The notes below the pieces were generated by a model. It made no database searches and was not told the DNA's origin. It worked only from the letters and a program-made list of their open reading frames with translations. The position numbers and the translations under genes were made by a program. Source: an uncultured Mediterraneibacter sp. (GTDB taxonomy: Bacteria > Bacillota > Clostridia > Lachnospirales > Lachnospiraceae). Taken from it: a DNA stretch of 49,722 nucleotides. How positions within the stretch are numbered: the stretch's first letter is position 1; every line of letters starts with the position of its first letter. Location: contig CALWLJ010000025.1 of assembly GCA_944381495.1 (NCBI GenBank), positions 1-49,722 of the forward strand, written 5' to 3'. Below, piece after piece: positions 18,130 to 26,363 of this stretch.

Positions 18130-18891
18130 TTGAGGACATATAAACTGACGATCGCATATGACGGGACAGGCTTCCGGGGATGGCAGCGTCAGCCGGATAC
18201 GGACAGAACGATCCAGGGAGTCCTGGAGAGGACCATTTCGGAAAAGATGGGATATCCGGTGGATGTGAACGGTTCCGGCAGAACAGACGGAGGAGTACAT
18301 GCGTCCGGGCAGACTGCGAGTCTGACGCTGAAAGGTCTTGTAAACCCGGAGGATTTCCTGGATGAGATGAACGCGGCGCTGCCGGAGAATATCCGGATTC
18401 TGGATGCTTGTCTGATGCCGAATAGTTTCCATGCCAGAAGGAGCGCCTGCTGGAAGGCATATGAGTATTATGTGGATACGGCCCGGAGAGCGGATGTCTT
18501 TGACCGAAGATATATCTTTCATTATCCGGAGAAGCTTGACATCGAGAAGATGCGCCGGGCAGGGGAATATCTTATCGGAACTCACAGATTCGGCGGGTTT
18601 ACGGATCGGCCGGATGAGACATCCACAAAGAGAACGATTTATGATATAATAATCACCGGACAGGGGAGCAGGCTGACTTTCCGATATGAGGGAAGCGGCT
18701 TTATGTATCATATGGTACGGATACTGACAGGGACTCTGTTAGAAGCAGGAACCGGAGCCAGAAGCCCGGAGAGCGTTCTTATTCCTCTTCAGACAGAAGA
18801 AAGATGGAAGGCTGGTTTTCTGGCACCGGCTCAGGGACTTTTCCTGAAAGAAGTATACTACGAACACCGGCAGCAGAATGGCAGACGGTGA
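18130..18891 (+). CDS. truA: tRNA pseudouridine(38-40) synthase TruA
   Basis: The 253-aa enzyme modifies uridines 38-40 in the tRNA anticodon arm. The catalytic Asp is D53 in the motif GSGRTDGGVHASGQ (usually RTDAGVHA). Other family marks are YDGTGFRGWQ near the start and FRYEGSGFMYHMVR near the C-terminus. The start is TTG 18130, with GAAGGAGGG 8-9 nt upstream. It is followed 22 nt later by the exonuclease gene, probably in one transcript. Confidence 0.93.
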   Translation: MRTYKLTIAYDGTGFRGWQRQPDTDRTIQGVLERTISEKMGYPVDVNGSGRTDGGVHASGQTASLTLKGLVNPEDFLDEMNAALPENIRILDACLMPNSFHARRSACWKAYEYYVDTARRADVFDRRYIFHYPEKLDIEKMRRAGEYLIGTHRFGGFTDRPDETSTKRTIYDIIITGQGSRLTFRYEGSGFMYHMVRILTGTLLEAGTGARSPESVLIPLQTEERWKAGFLAPAQGLFLKEVYYEHRQQNGRR

Positions 18892-18913
18892 GTTCGATCA
18901 TAAGGAGGCGTAA

Positions 18914-19669
18914 ATGAAACTTATATCATGGAATGTAAATGGCATACGCGCGTGCGTCCAGAAGGGATTCCTTGATTTCTTCCGGGAGGCGGACGCGGAT
19001 ATTTTCTGTATCCAGGAGACGAAGATGCAGGAAGGCCAGCTGACCCTGGAACTGGACGGATATCACCAGTACTGGAATTACGCGGTGAGGAAAGGTTATT
19101 CAGGAACCGCTGTTTTTACCAAAAAGGAACCAATCTCCGTGACGTACGGGATCGGGATCGAGGAGCACGACCAGGAAGGCAGGGTGATCACCTGCGAGTT
19201 TGAAGACTTCTATTTTGTCACAGTGTACACGCCCAATTCTCAGAACGAACTGGCAAGGCTGGATTACCGGATGAAATGGGAGGACGACTTCCGGGCTTAT
19301 CTGAAGAAGCTGGAGGAGAAGCGACCCGTTATTGTGACGGGAGATATGAACGTTGCCCACGAGGAGATTGACCTTAAGAACCCGAAGACAAACCGGAAAA
19401 ACGCAGGATTTACCGATGAGGAGCGGCAGAAGTTTACAGAGCTGCTGGATGCGGGATTCATCGATACGTTCCGGTATTTTTATCCTGACCAGACGGGAAT
19501 CTATTCCTGGTGGTCATACCGGTTCAGCGCCCGGGCGAAGAACGCAGGGTGGCGGATCGACTATTTCTGCGTGTCAGAAAACCTGAAGGACAGGCTGTTA
19601 GATGCTAAGATTCTTACGGACGTGATGGGATCTGACCATTGTCCGGTAGAACTTGACATAAAGGATTAG
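18914..19669 (+). CDS. xth: Exodeoxyribonuclease III (AP endonuclease)
   Basis: This 251-aa enzyme of the exonuclease III/AP-endonuclease family repairs abasic sites. Motifs in order are [16 protein letters not shown] (metal-binding Glu), [24 protein letters not shown] and GSDHCPV with the catalytic Asp-His. The ATG has AAGGAGG upstream. A metal-binding GTPase gene follows after 22 nt. Confidence 0.95.
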   Translation: MKLISWNVNGIRACVQKGFLDFFREADADIFCIQETKMQEGQLTLELDGYHQYWNYAVRKGYSGTAVFTKKEPISVTYGIGIEEHDQEGRVITCEFEDFYFVTVYTPNSQNELARLDYRMKWEDDFRAYLKKLEEKRPVIVTGDMNVAHEEIDLKNPKTNRKNAGFTDEERQKFTELLDAGFIDTFRYFYPDQTGIYSWWSYRFSARAKNAGWRIDYFCVSENLKDRLLDAKILTDVMGSDHCPVELDIKD

Positions 19670-19691
19670 TTTTAGAAAGGAAGTATTGAAA

Positions 19692-20825
19692 ATGACGAAG
19701 ATTGATATTATATCCGGCTTCCTTGGTGCCGGAAAGACAACGCTGATCAAGAAGCTGCTCTCTGAGGCATTTACGGGAGAGCAGGTAGTCCTGATCGAAA
19801 ATGAATTCGGAGAGATCGGCATTGACGGCGGATTCTTAAAAGAGTCCGGCATCGAGATCCGGGAGATGAATTCCGGATGTATCTGCTGCTCTCTGGTTGG
19901 AGACTTCGGAAAGTCTCTGCGTGAAGTGGTGGACACCTATCATCCGGACCGTATCCTGATCGAGCCCTCCGGAGTAGGAAAGCTCTCTGACGTGATCAAG
20001 GCAGTGCAGGATGTGCAGTCTGAAATCGACGCGGAGCTCAACAGCTTTACAACAGTGGCGGATGTGACCAAGTGTAAGATCTATCTGAAGAACTTCGGAG
20101 AATTCTTCAGCAATCAGATCGAATATGCGGGAGCTGTGATCCTGAGCCGTACCGACAAGGCAAAGCCGGAGAAGATCGAGGAGAGCATCGCTCTGCTGAG
20201 ACAGCTCAATGATAAGGCGCCATTTATCACGACTCCGATCTCCCAGCTGCCGGGACAGAAGATCCTGGAGACGATGGAGTCCAGCAAGTCTCTGGAGGAG
20301 GAACTGCTGTCAGAAGTGATCTGCCCGGAGTGCGGTGAGCACCATGAAGAGGGAGAGTGCTGCTGTCATGACCATCACGACCATGATCACGATCATCATG
20401 ACCACGATCACCACGACCACGATCACGACCATCATGACCACGATCACCACGACCATGATCACCACGACCATGATCACGACCATCATGACCACGATCACCA
20501 CGACCATGATCACCACCATCATGATCATGCCGGACACCATCACGCAGATGATGTATTTACCAGCTGGGGACGTGAGACGATCCGCAAATATACGCAGGAG
20601 CAGATCGCAGACATGCTGAAGCAGCTTGAGTCAGACAGCTCTTATGGAAATGTGCTCCGTGCCAAAGGTATGGTGGCAGGCGAGGACGGCCAGTGGATCT
20701 ACTTCGACATGGTTCCGGAGGAGCATGAGGTAAGGACAGGCGCACCGGAATACACGGGAAGGATCTGCGTGATCGGAGCCGAGCTCAATGAAGATAAGCT
20801 GGCTGAGCTCTTTGGAGTAAAATAG
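19692..20825 (+). CDS. CobW/G3E-family GTPase with long His/Asp metal-binding stretch
   Basis: The 377-aa COG0523 metallochaperone-type GTPase has the P-loop GFLGAGKTTLIKK (residues 9-21), the family CxCC motif as CICC (63-66) and a G4-like SRTDK. Residues about 216-283 are almost entirely His and Asp, in HDH/HHD repeats ending in GHHHADD, and should bind metal, most likely zinc or nickel. A CobW C-terminal domain follows. ATG 19692 is preferred over TTG 19686. The next gene is a second GTPase of the same superfamily, so the pair may work together in metal delivery. The metal is not determinable here. Confidence 0.9.
   Translation: MTKIDIISGFLGAGKTTLIKKLLSEAFTGEQVVLIENEFGEIGIDGGFLKESGIEIREMNSGCICCSLVGDFGKSLREVVDTYHPDRILIEPSGVGKLSDVIKAVQDVQSEIDAELNSFTTVADVTKCKIYLKNFGEFFSNQIEYAGAVILSRTDKAKPEKIEESIALLRQLNDKAPFITTPISQLPGQKILETMESSKSLEEELLSEVICPECGEHHEEGECCCHDHHDHDHDHHDHDHHDHDHDHHDHDHHDHDHHDHDHDHHDHDHHDHDHHHHDHAGHHHADDVFTSWGRETIRKYTQEQIADMLKQLESDSSYGNVLRAKGMVAGEDGQWIYFDMVPEEHEVRTGAPEYTGRICVIGAELNEDKLAELFGVK
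20367..20532 (+). repeat. Coding tandem repeats for His/Asp
   Basis: CAYGAY and CAYCAYGAY codon units recur without a fixed longer period and encode the His/Asp-rich stretch of the CobW-type GTPase. The region is prone to length change by slippage, so its exact length may vary between isolates or assemblies. Confidence 0.85.
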
Positions 20826-20868
20826 AAGTTAAAGTGCAGGCTGTAAAAAAGCAATAGGAGATGGCATT

Positions 20869-21816
20869 ATGAGAGAACCAGATGTAATGGTATATCTGAT
20901 GACGGGCTTCCTGGACAGCGGAAAGACTCAGTTCCTGAATTTTACGTTGAAGCAGGATTATTTTCAGATCAACGGAAAGACACTCCTTATCCTCTGCGAA
21001 GAAGGGGAAGAAGAGTATAATCCCATGGAAATGCTGAAGTATGGCGTTGTTATAGAGCGTGTGGAAGACCAGGAGGATCTGACGGAAGAGTGGCTGGAGG
21101 AGATGAACCGGAAACACGAACCCGAGCGTGTGGTAGTGGAATATAACGGTATGTGGAAAGTCAGCGACTTCGAAAATATGAAGCTCCCGGAGGGATGGGC
21201 TGTGGAGCAGAAGATCACTACAGTTGATGCCAGTACCTTCCAGGCGTATCTGACCAATCTGAAACCGCTTTTTGTAGAAATGGTAAGAGGGGCAGAGCTG
21301 GTGCTGTTCAACCGCTGCGAGGACAAGAAACCGTTGGCCGGATACCGCCGCAGCGTGAAGGTGGTAAGCCCTCAGGCGGAAGTGATCTTTGAGGATGAGA
21401 ATGGAGAGGTTGATAATATCTTTGAGGATGAGGTCCCGTATGATATGAAAGCTCCGGTGATTGAAATCCGCCGTGAGGATTATGGTATATGGTATGTGGA
21501 TATGATGGAACATCCGGAGAGATATAAGGGAAAAGTGGTGGAATTTACCGCTAAGGTAATGAAGCCCAGGTCCTTCCCATCCAAGGTGTTCCTGCCCGGG
21601 CGAATGGCCATGACCTGCTGTGCCGACGACACCTCGTTCCTGGGGTATGTGTGCAGGAGCGCCTATGCGCCCAAGCTGAAAGCCGGTCAATGGGTGAAGG
21701 TGCGGGCAAAAGTAAGATATGCGAATCTATCTGTATATCAGGGTGAGGGTCCTGTGCTGGAGGCGGAAAATGTAGAACCTGCAGAGCCCATAGAGGAACT
21801 GGTATATTTCAATTAA
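20869..21816 (+). CDS. CobW-like GTPase fused to a DUF1980-like (YcgQ C-terminal) domain
   Basis: This 315-aa protein starts with a G3E-type P-loop, MTGFLDSGKTQF (GFLDSGKT, residues 13-20), but lacks the CxCC metal motif of classical CobW proteins. The part from about residue 205 resembles the C-terminal domain of YcgQ/TIGR03943 (DUF1980): YKGKVVEFTAKV, then MTCCADD with two adjacent cysteines, then GQWVKVRAKVRY. It follows the His-rich GTPase by 43 nt. A role in metal sensing or insertion is inferred from the family and neighbour. GAG-type upstream spacing is ordinary. Confidence 0.78.
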   Translation: MREPDVMVYLMTGFLDSGKTQFLNFTLKQDYFQINGKTLLILCEEGEEEYNPMEMLKYGVVIERVEDQEDLTEEWLEEMNRKHEPERVVVEYNGMWKVSDFENMKLPEGWAVEQKITTVDASTFQAYLTNLKPLFVEMVRGAELVLFNRCEDKKPLAGYRRSVKVVSPQAEVIFEDENGEVDNIFEDEVPYDMKAPVIEIRREDYGIWYVDMMEHPERYKGKVVEFTAKVMKPRSFPSKVFLPGRMAMTCCADDTSFLGYVCRSAYAPKLKAGQWVKVRAKVRYANLSVYQGEGPVLEAENVEPAEPIEELVYFN

Positions 21817-21841
21817 TAAAACCGACAGGAGGTATACAGGA

Positions 21842-22804
21842 ATGGAAAAAAAATTTGATGTGACTGCATTGGGAGAACTGCTGATCGACTTTCCCATGTA
21901 TGGCCAGAGCGACCAGGGAAACAATTTGTTCGAAGCATGTCCGGGTGGAGCGCCCTGCAATGTGCTTGCCCTCCTCAATAAAATGGGGAAAAAGACGGCT
22001 TTCATCGGAAAAGTAGGGCAGGATCAGTTTGGCAGTCTTCTGAAGGAGACTATTATGGAGGCGGGAATCGACGCGTCTAATCTGGTGATGGATAAAGAAG
22101 TAAATACTACGCTCGCATTTGTGCATACATTTCCGGACGGAGACAGAGAGTTCTCATTTTACCGCAATCCGGGAGCGGATATGATGCTCCGGCCGGAGGA
22201 AGTGAACACAGATCTTATCGCTCAGACGAAGATCTTCCATTTCGGTACATTGTCCATGACTCATGATACTGTGCGGGAGGCTACGAAGAAAGCGCTCAGA
22301 GCTGCAAAAGAAAACGGCTGTCTGATTTCCTTTGATCCTAATCTGAGACCTCCGCTGTGGAGTTCGCTGGATCTGGCAAAGGAGCAGATGGAATATGGCT
22401 TTACCCAGTGTGATATCCTGAAAATCTCTGATAATGAGATCCAGTTCGTGTCAGGTAAAGAGGATTATGACGAGGGAATCGCTTACCTCCAGGAGAGATA
22501 TCATATCCCTCTGATCCTTCTTACGATGGGCAGGGACGGAAGCCGTGCCTACTACAAAGGAATGCGCGTGGAGCGTCCCGGCTTTACGGTAAAGGCCATC
22601 GAGACTACCGGCGCGGGAGATACCTTCTGCGGCAGCTCTCTCACTTATATCCTGGAGCATGATTTCCATAACCTGACGGAGGAACAGCTGGGCGAGATGC
22701 TCACCTTCGCCAACGGTGCGGCAGCCCTGGTGACCACCAAGAAAGGGGCCATCAAAGCCATGCCCGAACGGGAGGAAGTCCTCAGTCTGATTCAGGGATG
22801 CTGA
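21842..22804 (+). CDS. PfkB-family carbohydrate kinase, probably fructokinase
   Basis: This 320-aa ribokinase-fold kinase has the N-terminal VTALGELLIDF, the PfkB signature 1 region CPGGAPCNVLALLNKMG and signature 2 ETTGAGDTFCGSSL with the catalytic Asp. It resembles ScrK-type fructokinases, which phosphorylate fructose released from sucrose or raffinose sugars. CAGGAGG precedes the ATG. It ends five bases before a large palindrome and converges with the AraC regulator of the sugar locus, which supports the fructokinase role. Confidence 0.85.
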   Translation: MEKKFDVTALGELLIDFPMYGQSDQGNNLFEACPGGAPCNVLALLNKMGKKTAFIGKVGQDQFGSLLKETIMEAGIDASNLVMDKEVNTTLAFVHTFPDGDREFSFYRNPGADMMLRPEEVNTDLIAQTKIFHFGTLSMTHDTVREATKKALRAAKENGCLISFDPNLRPPLWSSLDLAKEQMEYGFTQCDILKISDNEIQFVSGKEDYDEGIAYLQERYHIPLILLTMGRDGSRAYYKGMRVERPGFTVKAIETTGAGDTFCGSSLTYILEHDFHNLTEEQLGEMLTFANGAAALVTTKKGAIKAMPEREEVLSLIQGC

Positions 22805-22808
22805 AAAA

Positions 22809-23040
22809 TCCGTCTTCCGGGTATAGATAAGGTTCGTCCCCGGACAGGGTGTCACATCGCAGAACCCGCTCCGCTCTACCTCAAAGATTCGAATGGATGT
22901 AACGCCGGGAGAAAATGTTCGTGCAAAGGCACTCCATTTCCCCCGACTAACATCCAGAACGAATGCTTTTCGGAACGCTCCCGCGGAATGTTCTGCTCAC
23001 GTGACGCCCTGCCCGGGGACTTACTTTATCTAAGACGGAA
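22809..23040. repeat. About 232-bp imperfect palindrome between convergent genes
   Basis: The two halves are imperfect reverse complements along their whole length. They match from the outer TCCGTCTT/AAGACGGA through GTCCCCGG/CCGGGGAC, CAGGG-GTCAC/GTGAC-CCCTG, GCAGAAC/GTTCTGC and TGGATGTAA-like segments to an apical GTGC-AAAG-GCAC at 22921-22932. It covers most of the 340-nt gap. It could be a MITE-like insertion, a structured RNA, or an unusually long bidirectional terminator. It has no open frame of note. Confidence 0.75.
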
Positions 23041-23145
23041 GCCCGATTTATCAGAAGGCATCCCGCACGGAATAAGCATGTAGTCTCTCTGCAGCTTCAA
23101 GGTTACATCCGGCCAGATGCCCTCCGAAAAAGTATATTTGACCAT
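23026..23145 (-). CDS. Possible 39-aa protein coupled to the AraC gene, perhaps truncated
   Basis: The ATG overlaps the AraC-type regulator stop as TGATG. The frame of 39 codons ends at TAA 23026-23028, inside the right arm of the palindrome, whose outer edge lies 12 nt before that stop. It may be the 5' remnant of a gene interrupted by the palindrome. I recognise no family, there is no strong ribosome-binding site, and chance is possible. Confidence 0.25.
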   Translation of the reverse strand: MVKYTFSEGIWPDVTLKLQRDYMLIPCGMPSDKSGFRLR

Positions 23146-23993
23146 CACTTCATCCGGTTCTTGTTCCGCCACTCACGGGGGGACATCCCATAGGCATGTT
23201 TAAAGGCTCTTGAAAAATGGAGCTGGTTAGGGTATCCTACCGCGTTGCCCACATCTCCGATGGAGAAATCCGTCAGTTTCAGAAGTTCGGCTGCCTTGAC
23301 CATCCGGTAGTTCATGAGGAATTCTTTCGGAGACTTTCCGATTGTTTCTTTAAAGATCCTGCCGAAATAGCTTCGGTTCAAGCCGCAGACCTCTGCGATG
23401 CCTTCAACAGATATATCATTCTGGAAGTTCTGTTCTATGTAGGACAGAGCTTCTTTTATATAGAAATCCCGGACGCTGCCTTCAGAGGAGAGCCGCATGG
23501 AGGCGGAGGAGCGGGACATATAATCTATGAACAGATAAAGGTGGCCGATCAGATGGAAAGGTGATTCGTTTCCATGTTCAGCCAGATAGAGCAGTTCTTT
23601 TTTCATTTCTTCACGCAGTTCTTTGGAATGGGCATGATATACCGGATTGTCCGGAGTCAGCCCTGCAATCTCCACGATTTCTTTCGCGCGCAGCCCGTCG
23701 AATTCCACCCAGGCGTATTCCCAGGGAAGATCCGGATCAGCTACATAAGTATTGATCTGCCGGGGAAAGATCATAAATCCCTGTCCGCTCTTGATCTGAT
23801 ATCGCTGTGTTGCCCCGCGAGAGTCATCGGCAAGCAGTTCGCCGGTGCCGGATAGGACATAATGGAACAGATAGTGGTTCCTGGAAGCGGGACCAAAGGA
23901 GTGGGCAGGTTCGCAGCGTTCCCTTCCAAACTGATACAGTCCAAGGTCTACGAAGTTTTCGTTGGGAAATACAGAAAAAATGAGATCACTCAT
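23145..23993 (-). CDS. AraC-family regulator of the sugar locus (MsmR-like)
   Basis: The 282-aa protein has an N-terminal cupin-type sugar-sensing domain (residues about 15-150) and a C-terminal double HTH (about 185-280). The HTH region contains VEGIAEVCGLNRSYFGRIFKE and the signature region FSIGDVGNAVGYPNQLHFSRAFKHAYGMSP. I use ATG 23993 with AGGAGG upstream; the longer open frame upstream reads through the promoter region. It diverges from the ABC-type importer operon, as MsmR/RafR do, and probably activates it in response to an alpha-galactoside. Confidence 0.9.
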   Translation of the reverse strand: MSDLIFSVFPNENFVDLGLYQFGRERCEPAHSFGPASRNHYLFHYVLSGTGELLADDSRGATQRYQIKSGQGFMIFPRQINTYVADPDLPWEYAWVEFDGLRAKEIVEIAGLTPDNPVYHAHSKELREEMKKELLYLAEHGNESPFHLIGHLYLFIDYMSRSSASMRLSSEGSVRDFYIKEALSYIEQNFQNDISVEGIAEVCGLNRSYFGRIFKETIGKSPKEFLMNYRMVKAAELLKLTDFSIGDVGNAVGYPNQLHFSRAFKHAYGMSPREWRNKNRMK

Positions 23994-24041
23994 GTTGCAG
24001 TCCTCCTGTGAATGAAAAATAGGTGAGTTATTTATAATATA

Positions 24042-24143
24042 CCAAAATGCAACCCTATTTGGCAATAACATAATATAAATCGCATAAAGGCATAAAATTG
24101 CAAAAATCGAGGTATTCATGGACGCATTTTGGAATGTTATAAT
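24042..24143. promoter_or_regulatory. Divergent promoter region with inverted AraC-type sites
   Basis: CCAAAATGC (24042-24050) and GCATTTTGG (24124-24132) are perfect inverted copies about 82 bp apart. TATAAT (24138-24143) is a good -10 for the importer operon, but the -35 position holds only TTCATG. The rightmost site overlaps the spacer. A weak -35 with adjacent repeats fits activation by the divergent AraC protein. Site assignment is by inspection. Confidence 0.5.
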
Positions 24144-24189
24144 TATCCCATAAATCGAATAAAGCTTAAGGGAAGGAGCTGAAACAATT

Positions 24190-25473
24190 ATGAAAAGGAA
24201 AAATGCGATTAGCGCTGTCCTTGCAGTGACCATGCTGGCAGCGGCCATTCTTCCGGGGTGCGGTGCGAATGAGGATTCGGGGAAAACTGAGATTGAGATC
24301 CTCCAGTACAAGCCTGAGGCAGCAGCCTATTTTGACAAGGTCGAGGAGGAATTCAATGCAACTCATGATGATATCCATCTGACGATCAGTTCGCCTAATG
24401 ACGCCAGTACGATCATGAGGACTCGTTTTGTCAGGGAGGATTATCCGGACATCATCGGAATAGGAGGCGATATCAACTATTCCTATTATGTTGATGCAGA
24501 TATTCTTGCAGATGTTTCGGATTATGAGGGGCTTGCAGATATCAATCCGACATACGTGGATATTCTGGAGTCTCTGGAAATTGTTCCTACGGAGGGAACA
24601 TATGGCGTACCCTATGTGGCAAATGCAGCAGGAATTCTGTACAACAAGGATATGTTCGAAGAACATAACTGGAAGATTCCGGAAACGTGGACAGAGCTGA
24701 TCGATCTCTGCAATGAGATCCAGTCGGAGGGTATCCTGCCGTTCTACTTCGGATTCCGTGATACATGGACCTGTCTTGCGCCATGGAATGCGCTTGTAGT
24801 AGGACTGGCGCCGTCGGATACCTGTCAGAGAGTGAATGCGGGAGAGACCACTTTTGAGAACGAATACCGGGAGACGGCAGAGAAATGTCTGGAGCTGGTA
24901 AGCTACGGGCCTGACGATCCCTTTGCATATGGCTATAATGATGCGTGTACGGCATTCGCAAACGGCGAGTCGGCTATGTATCCGATCGGAAGCTATGCAG
25001 TTCCCCAGATACAGCAGGTGAATCCGGATATGAATATTGATTCATTTGTTATGCCGGGAAATGACGATGCTTCCAAGAATACTCTGAATTCAGGTGTGGA
25101 CCTGATGTTCTGCGTAACAGCGGCATGCAAGAACAAAGACGCAGCATATGAGGTACTTGATTTCCTTCTGGAAGATGAAAATATCCAGGCTTATATTGAT
25201 GATCAGAATGCAATCCCCTGCAAGACGGGAGACTTTGACCTGTCGCCGGCACTGGACGGTATGACGTCATTTATCGAGGCTGGAAACATGACCGATTATC
25301 AGGATCACTATTATCCATCTGAGATGGCAGCTGACGCACAGATTCAGACATTCCTGATCAACGGGGATGTAGATGCTTTTCTCCAGAAATTTGATACAAG
25401 CTGGCAGAGATACAACAGAGATATCATCCGTGAGGTTCAGAAATACAACGAAGAACACGGAACTGAGCAGTAG
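24190..25473 (+). CDS. Sugar ABC transporter substrate-binding lipoprotein (MsmE-like)
   Basis: The 427-aa exported lipoprotein has a signal peptide with lipobox LPGC (Cys24). The extracellular-solute-binding family 1 pattern follows, with DIIGIGGD, YVANAAGILYNKDMFEE and a C-terminal region ending near residue 427. It captures an oligosaccharide for the two permeases downstream. GGAAGGAG precedes the ATG. Neighbouring alpha-galactosidase and amylosucrase genes point to raffinose-family sugars, melibiose or sucrose as ligands. Confidence 0.92.
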   Translation: MKRKNAISAVLAVTMLAAAILPGCGANEDSGKTEIEILQYKPEAAAYFDKVEEEFNATHDDIHLTISSPNDASTIMRTRFVREDYPDIIGIGGDINYSYYVDADILADVSDYEGLADINPTYVDILESLEIVPTEGTYGVPYVANAAGILYNKDMFEEHNWKIPETWTELIDLCNEIQSEGILPFYFGFRDTWTCLAPWNALVVGLAPSDTCQRVNAGETTFENEYRETAEKCLELVSYGPDDPFAYGYNDACTAFANGESAMYPIGSYAVPQIQQVNPDMNIDSFVMPGNDDASKNTLNSGVDLMFCVTAACKNKDAAYEVLDFLLEDENIQAYIDDQNAIPCKTGDFDLSPALDGMTSFIEAGNMTDYQDHYYPSEMAADAQIQTFLINGDVDAFLQKFDTSWQRYNRDIIREVQKYNEEHGTEQ

Positions 25474-25490
25474 GAAAGGAGAGGGAATAA

Positions 25491-26363
25491 ATGAAAAGAG
25501 CAAATGACAGCAAACGGACATATATGCTGATCACCATACCGATCCTGGCACTGTTTGTTTGCTTTAATACAATACCGCTGATCCGCGGTGTGATCTATAG
25601 TTTTACAAACTTTAAAGGCTTTGGTACATATGATTTCGTAGGATTCCGCAACTATATGGACCTGTTTACGGACTCCAGGATCGGAGGTTCCTATCTCTTT
25701 ACGATCAAACTGGCTATTACAGCTACGATCATTACCAACGTAATCAGTCTGATTCTGGCGCTTGGTCTTAACAGCAGGATCAAAGGAAAGACTTTCCTGC
25801 GGGCGACTTATTTCGTGCCGAACGTACTTGGAGCACTGGTTGTAGGATATATTTTCCAGTACTTCTTCACCTATATTCTTCCTGAGATCGGAAGCGCGCT
25901 GGGAATTGAAGCGCTCAGTTCCAGTATGCTGTCCAACAGCAAAACTGCATGGATCGCGATCGTGATCGTATGTGCATGGCAGTCTATTGCAATGAATACC
26001 ATCATTTATATCTCCGGTCTTCAGACAGTTCCGGAGGATGTATATGAAGCAGGAGACCTGGACGGAGCTACAGGCTGGAAGAAGTTCAGATATCTGACCT
26101 TCCCGCTGATCATTCCGTTCTTCACCATCAACATGGTGCTTTGTGTAAAGAACTTCCTGATGGTATTCGACCAGATCATGGCAATGACAAAGGGCGGACC
26201 GGAGCAGAGTACAGAGTCTATTTCCTACCTGATCTACAACAATGGTCTGTCAGGCGGAAGCTTCGGGTATCAGAGTGCCAACGCGGTTGTATTCTTTATC
26301 GTGATTGTTGCCATCTCTGTGGCTCAGATGTCTATATCAAGTAAGAAGGAGGAACAGTTATAA
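25491..26363 (+). CDS. Sugar ABC transporter permease (MsmF-like)
   Basis: This 290-aa inner-membrane permease of the MalF/UgpA type has six predicted spans. The cytoplasmic EAA loop EAGDLDGATGWKKFRYLTFP, which docks the ATPase, is clear. The stop overlaps the start of the next permease as TAATG, so the two are translationally coupled. No ATPase gene (MsmK) is present in the locus, as is common where a shared ATPase serves several importers. Confidence 0.92.
   Translation: MKRANDSKRTYMLITIPILALFVCFNTIPLIRGVIYSFTNFKGFGTYDFVGFRNYMDLFTDSRIGGSYLFTIKLAITATIITNVISLILALGLNSRIKGKTFLRATYFVPNVLGALVVGYIFQYFFTYILPEIGSALGIEALSSSMLSNSKTAWIAIVIVCAWQSIAMNTIIYISGLQTVPEDVYEAGDLDGATGWKKFRYLTFPLIIPFFTINMVLCVKNFLMVFDQIMAMTKGGPEQSTESISYLIYNNGLSGGSFGYQSANAVVFFIVIVAISVAQMSISSKKEEQL

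Noticed and set aside
20367-20532. Repeat array as a CRISPR or satellite
   Set aside because: The units are CAY/GAY codons in frame within a GTPase gene; there are no spacers. The antisense Met/Val-rich frame is a by-product.
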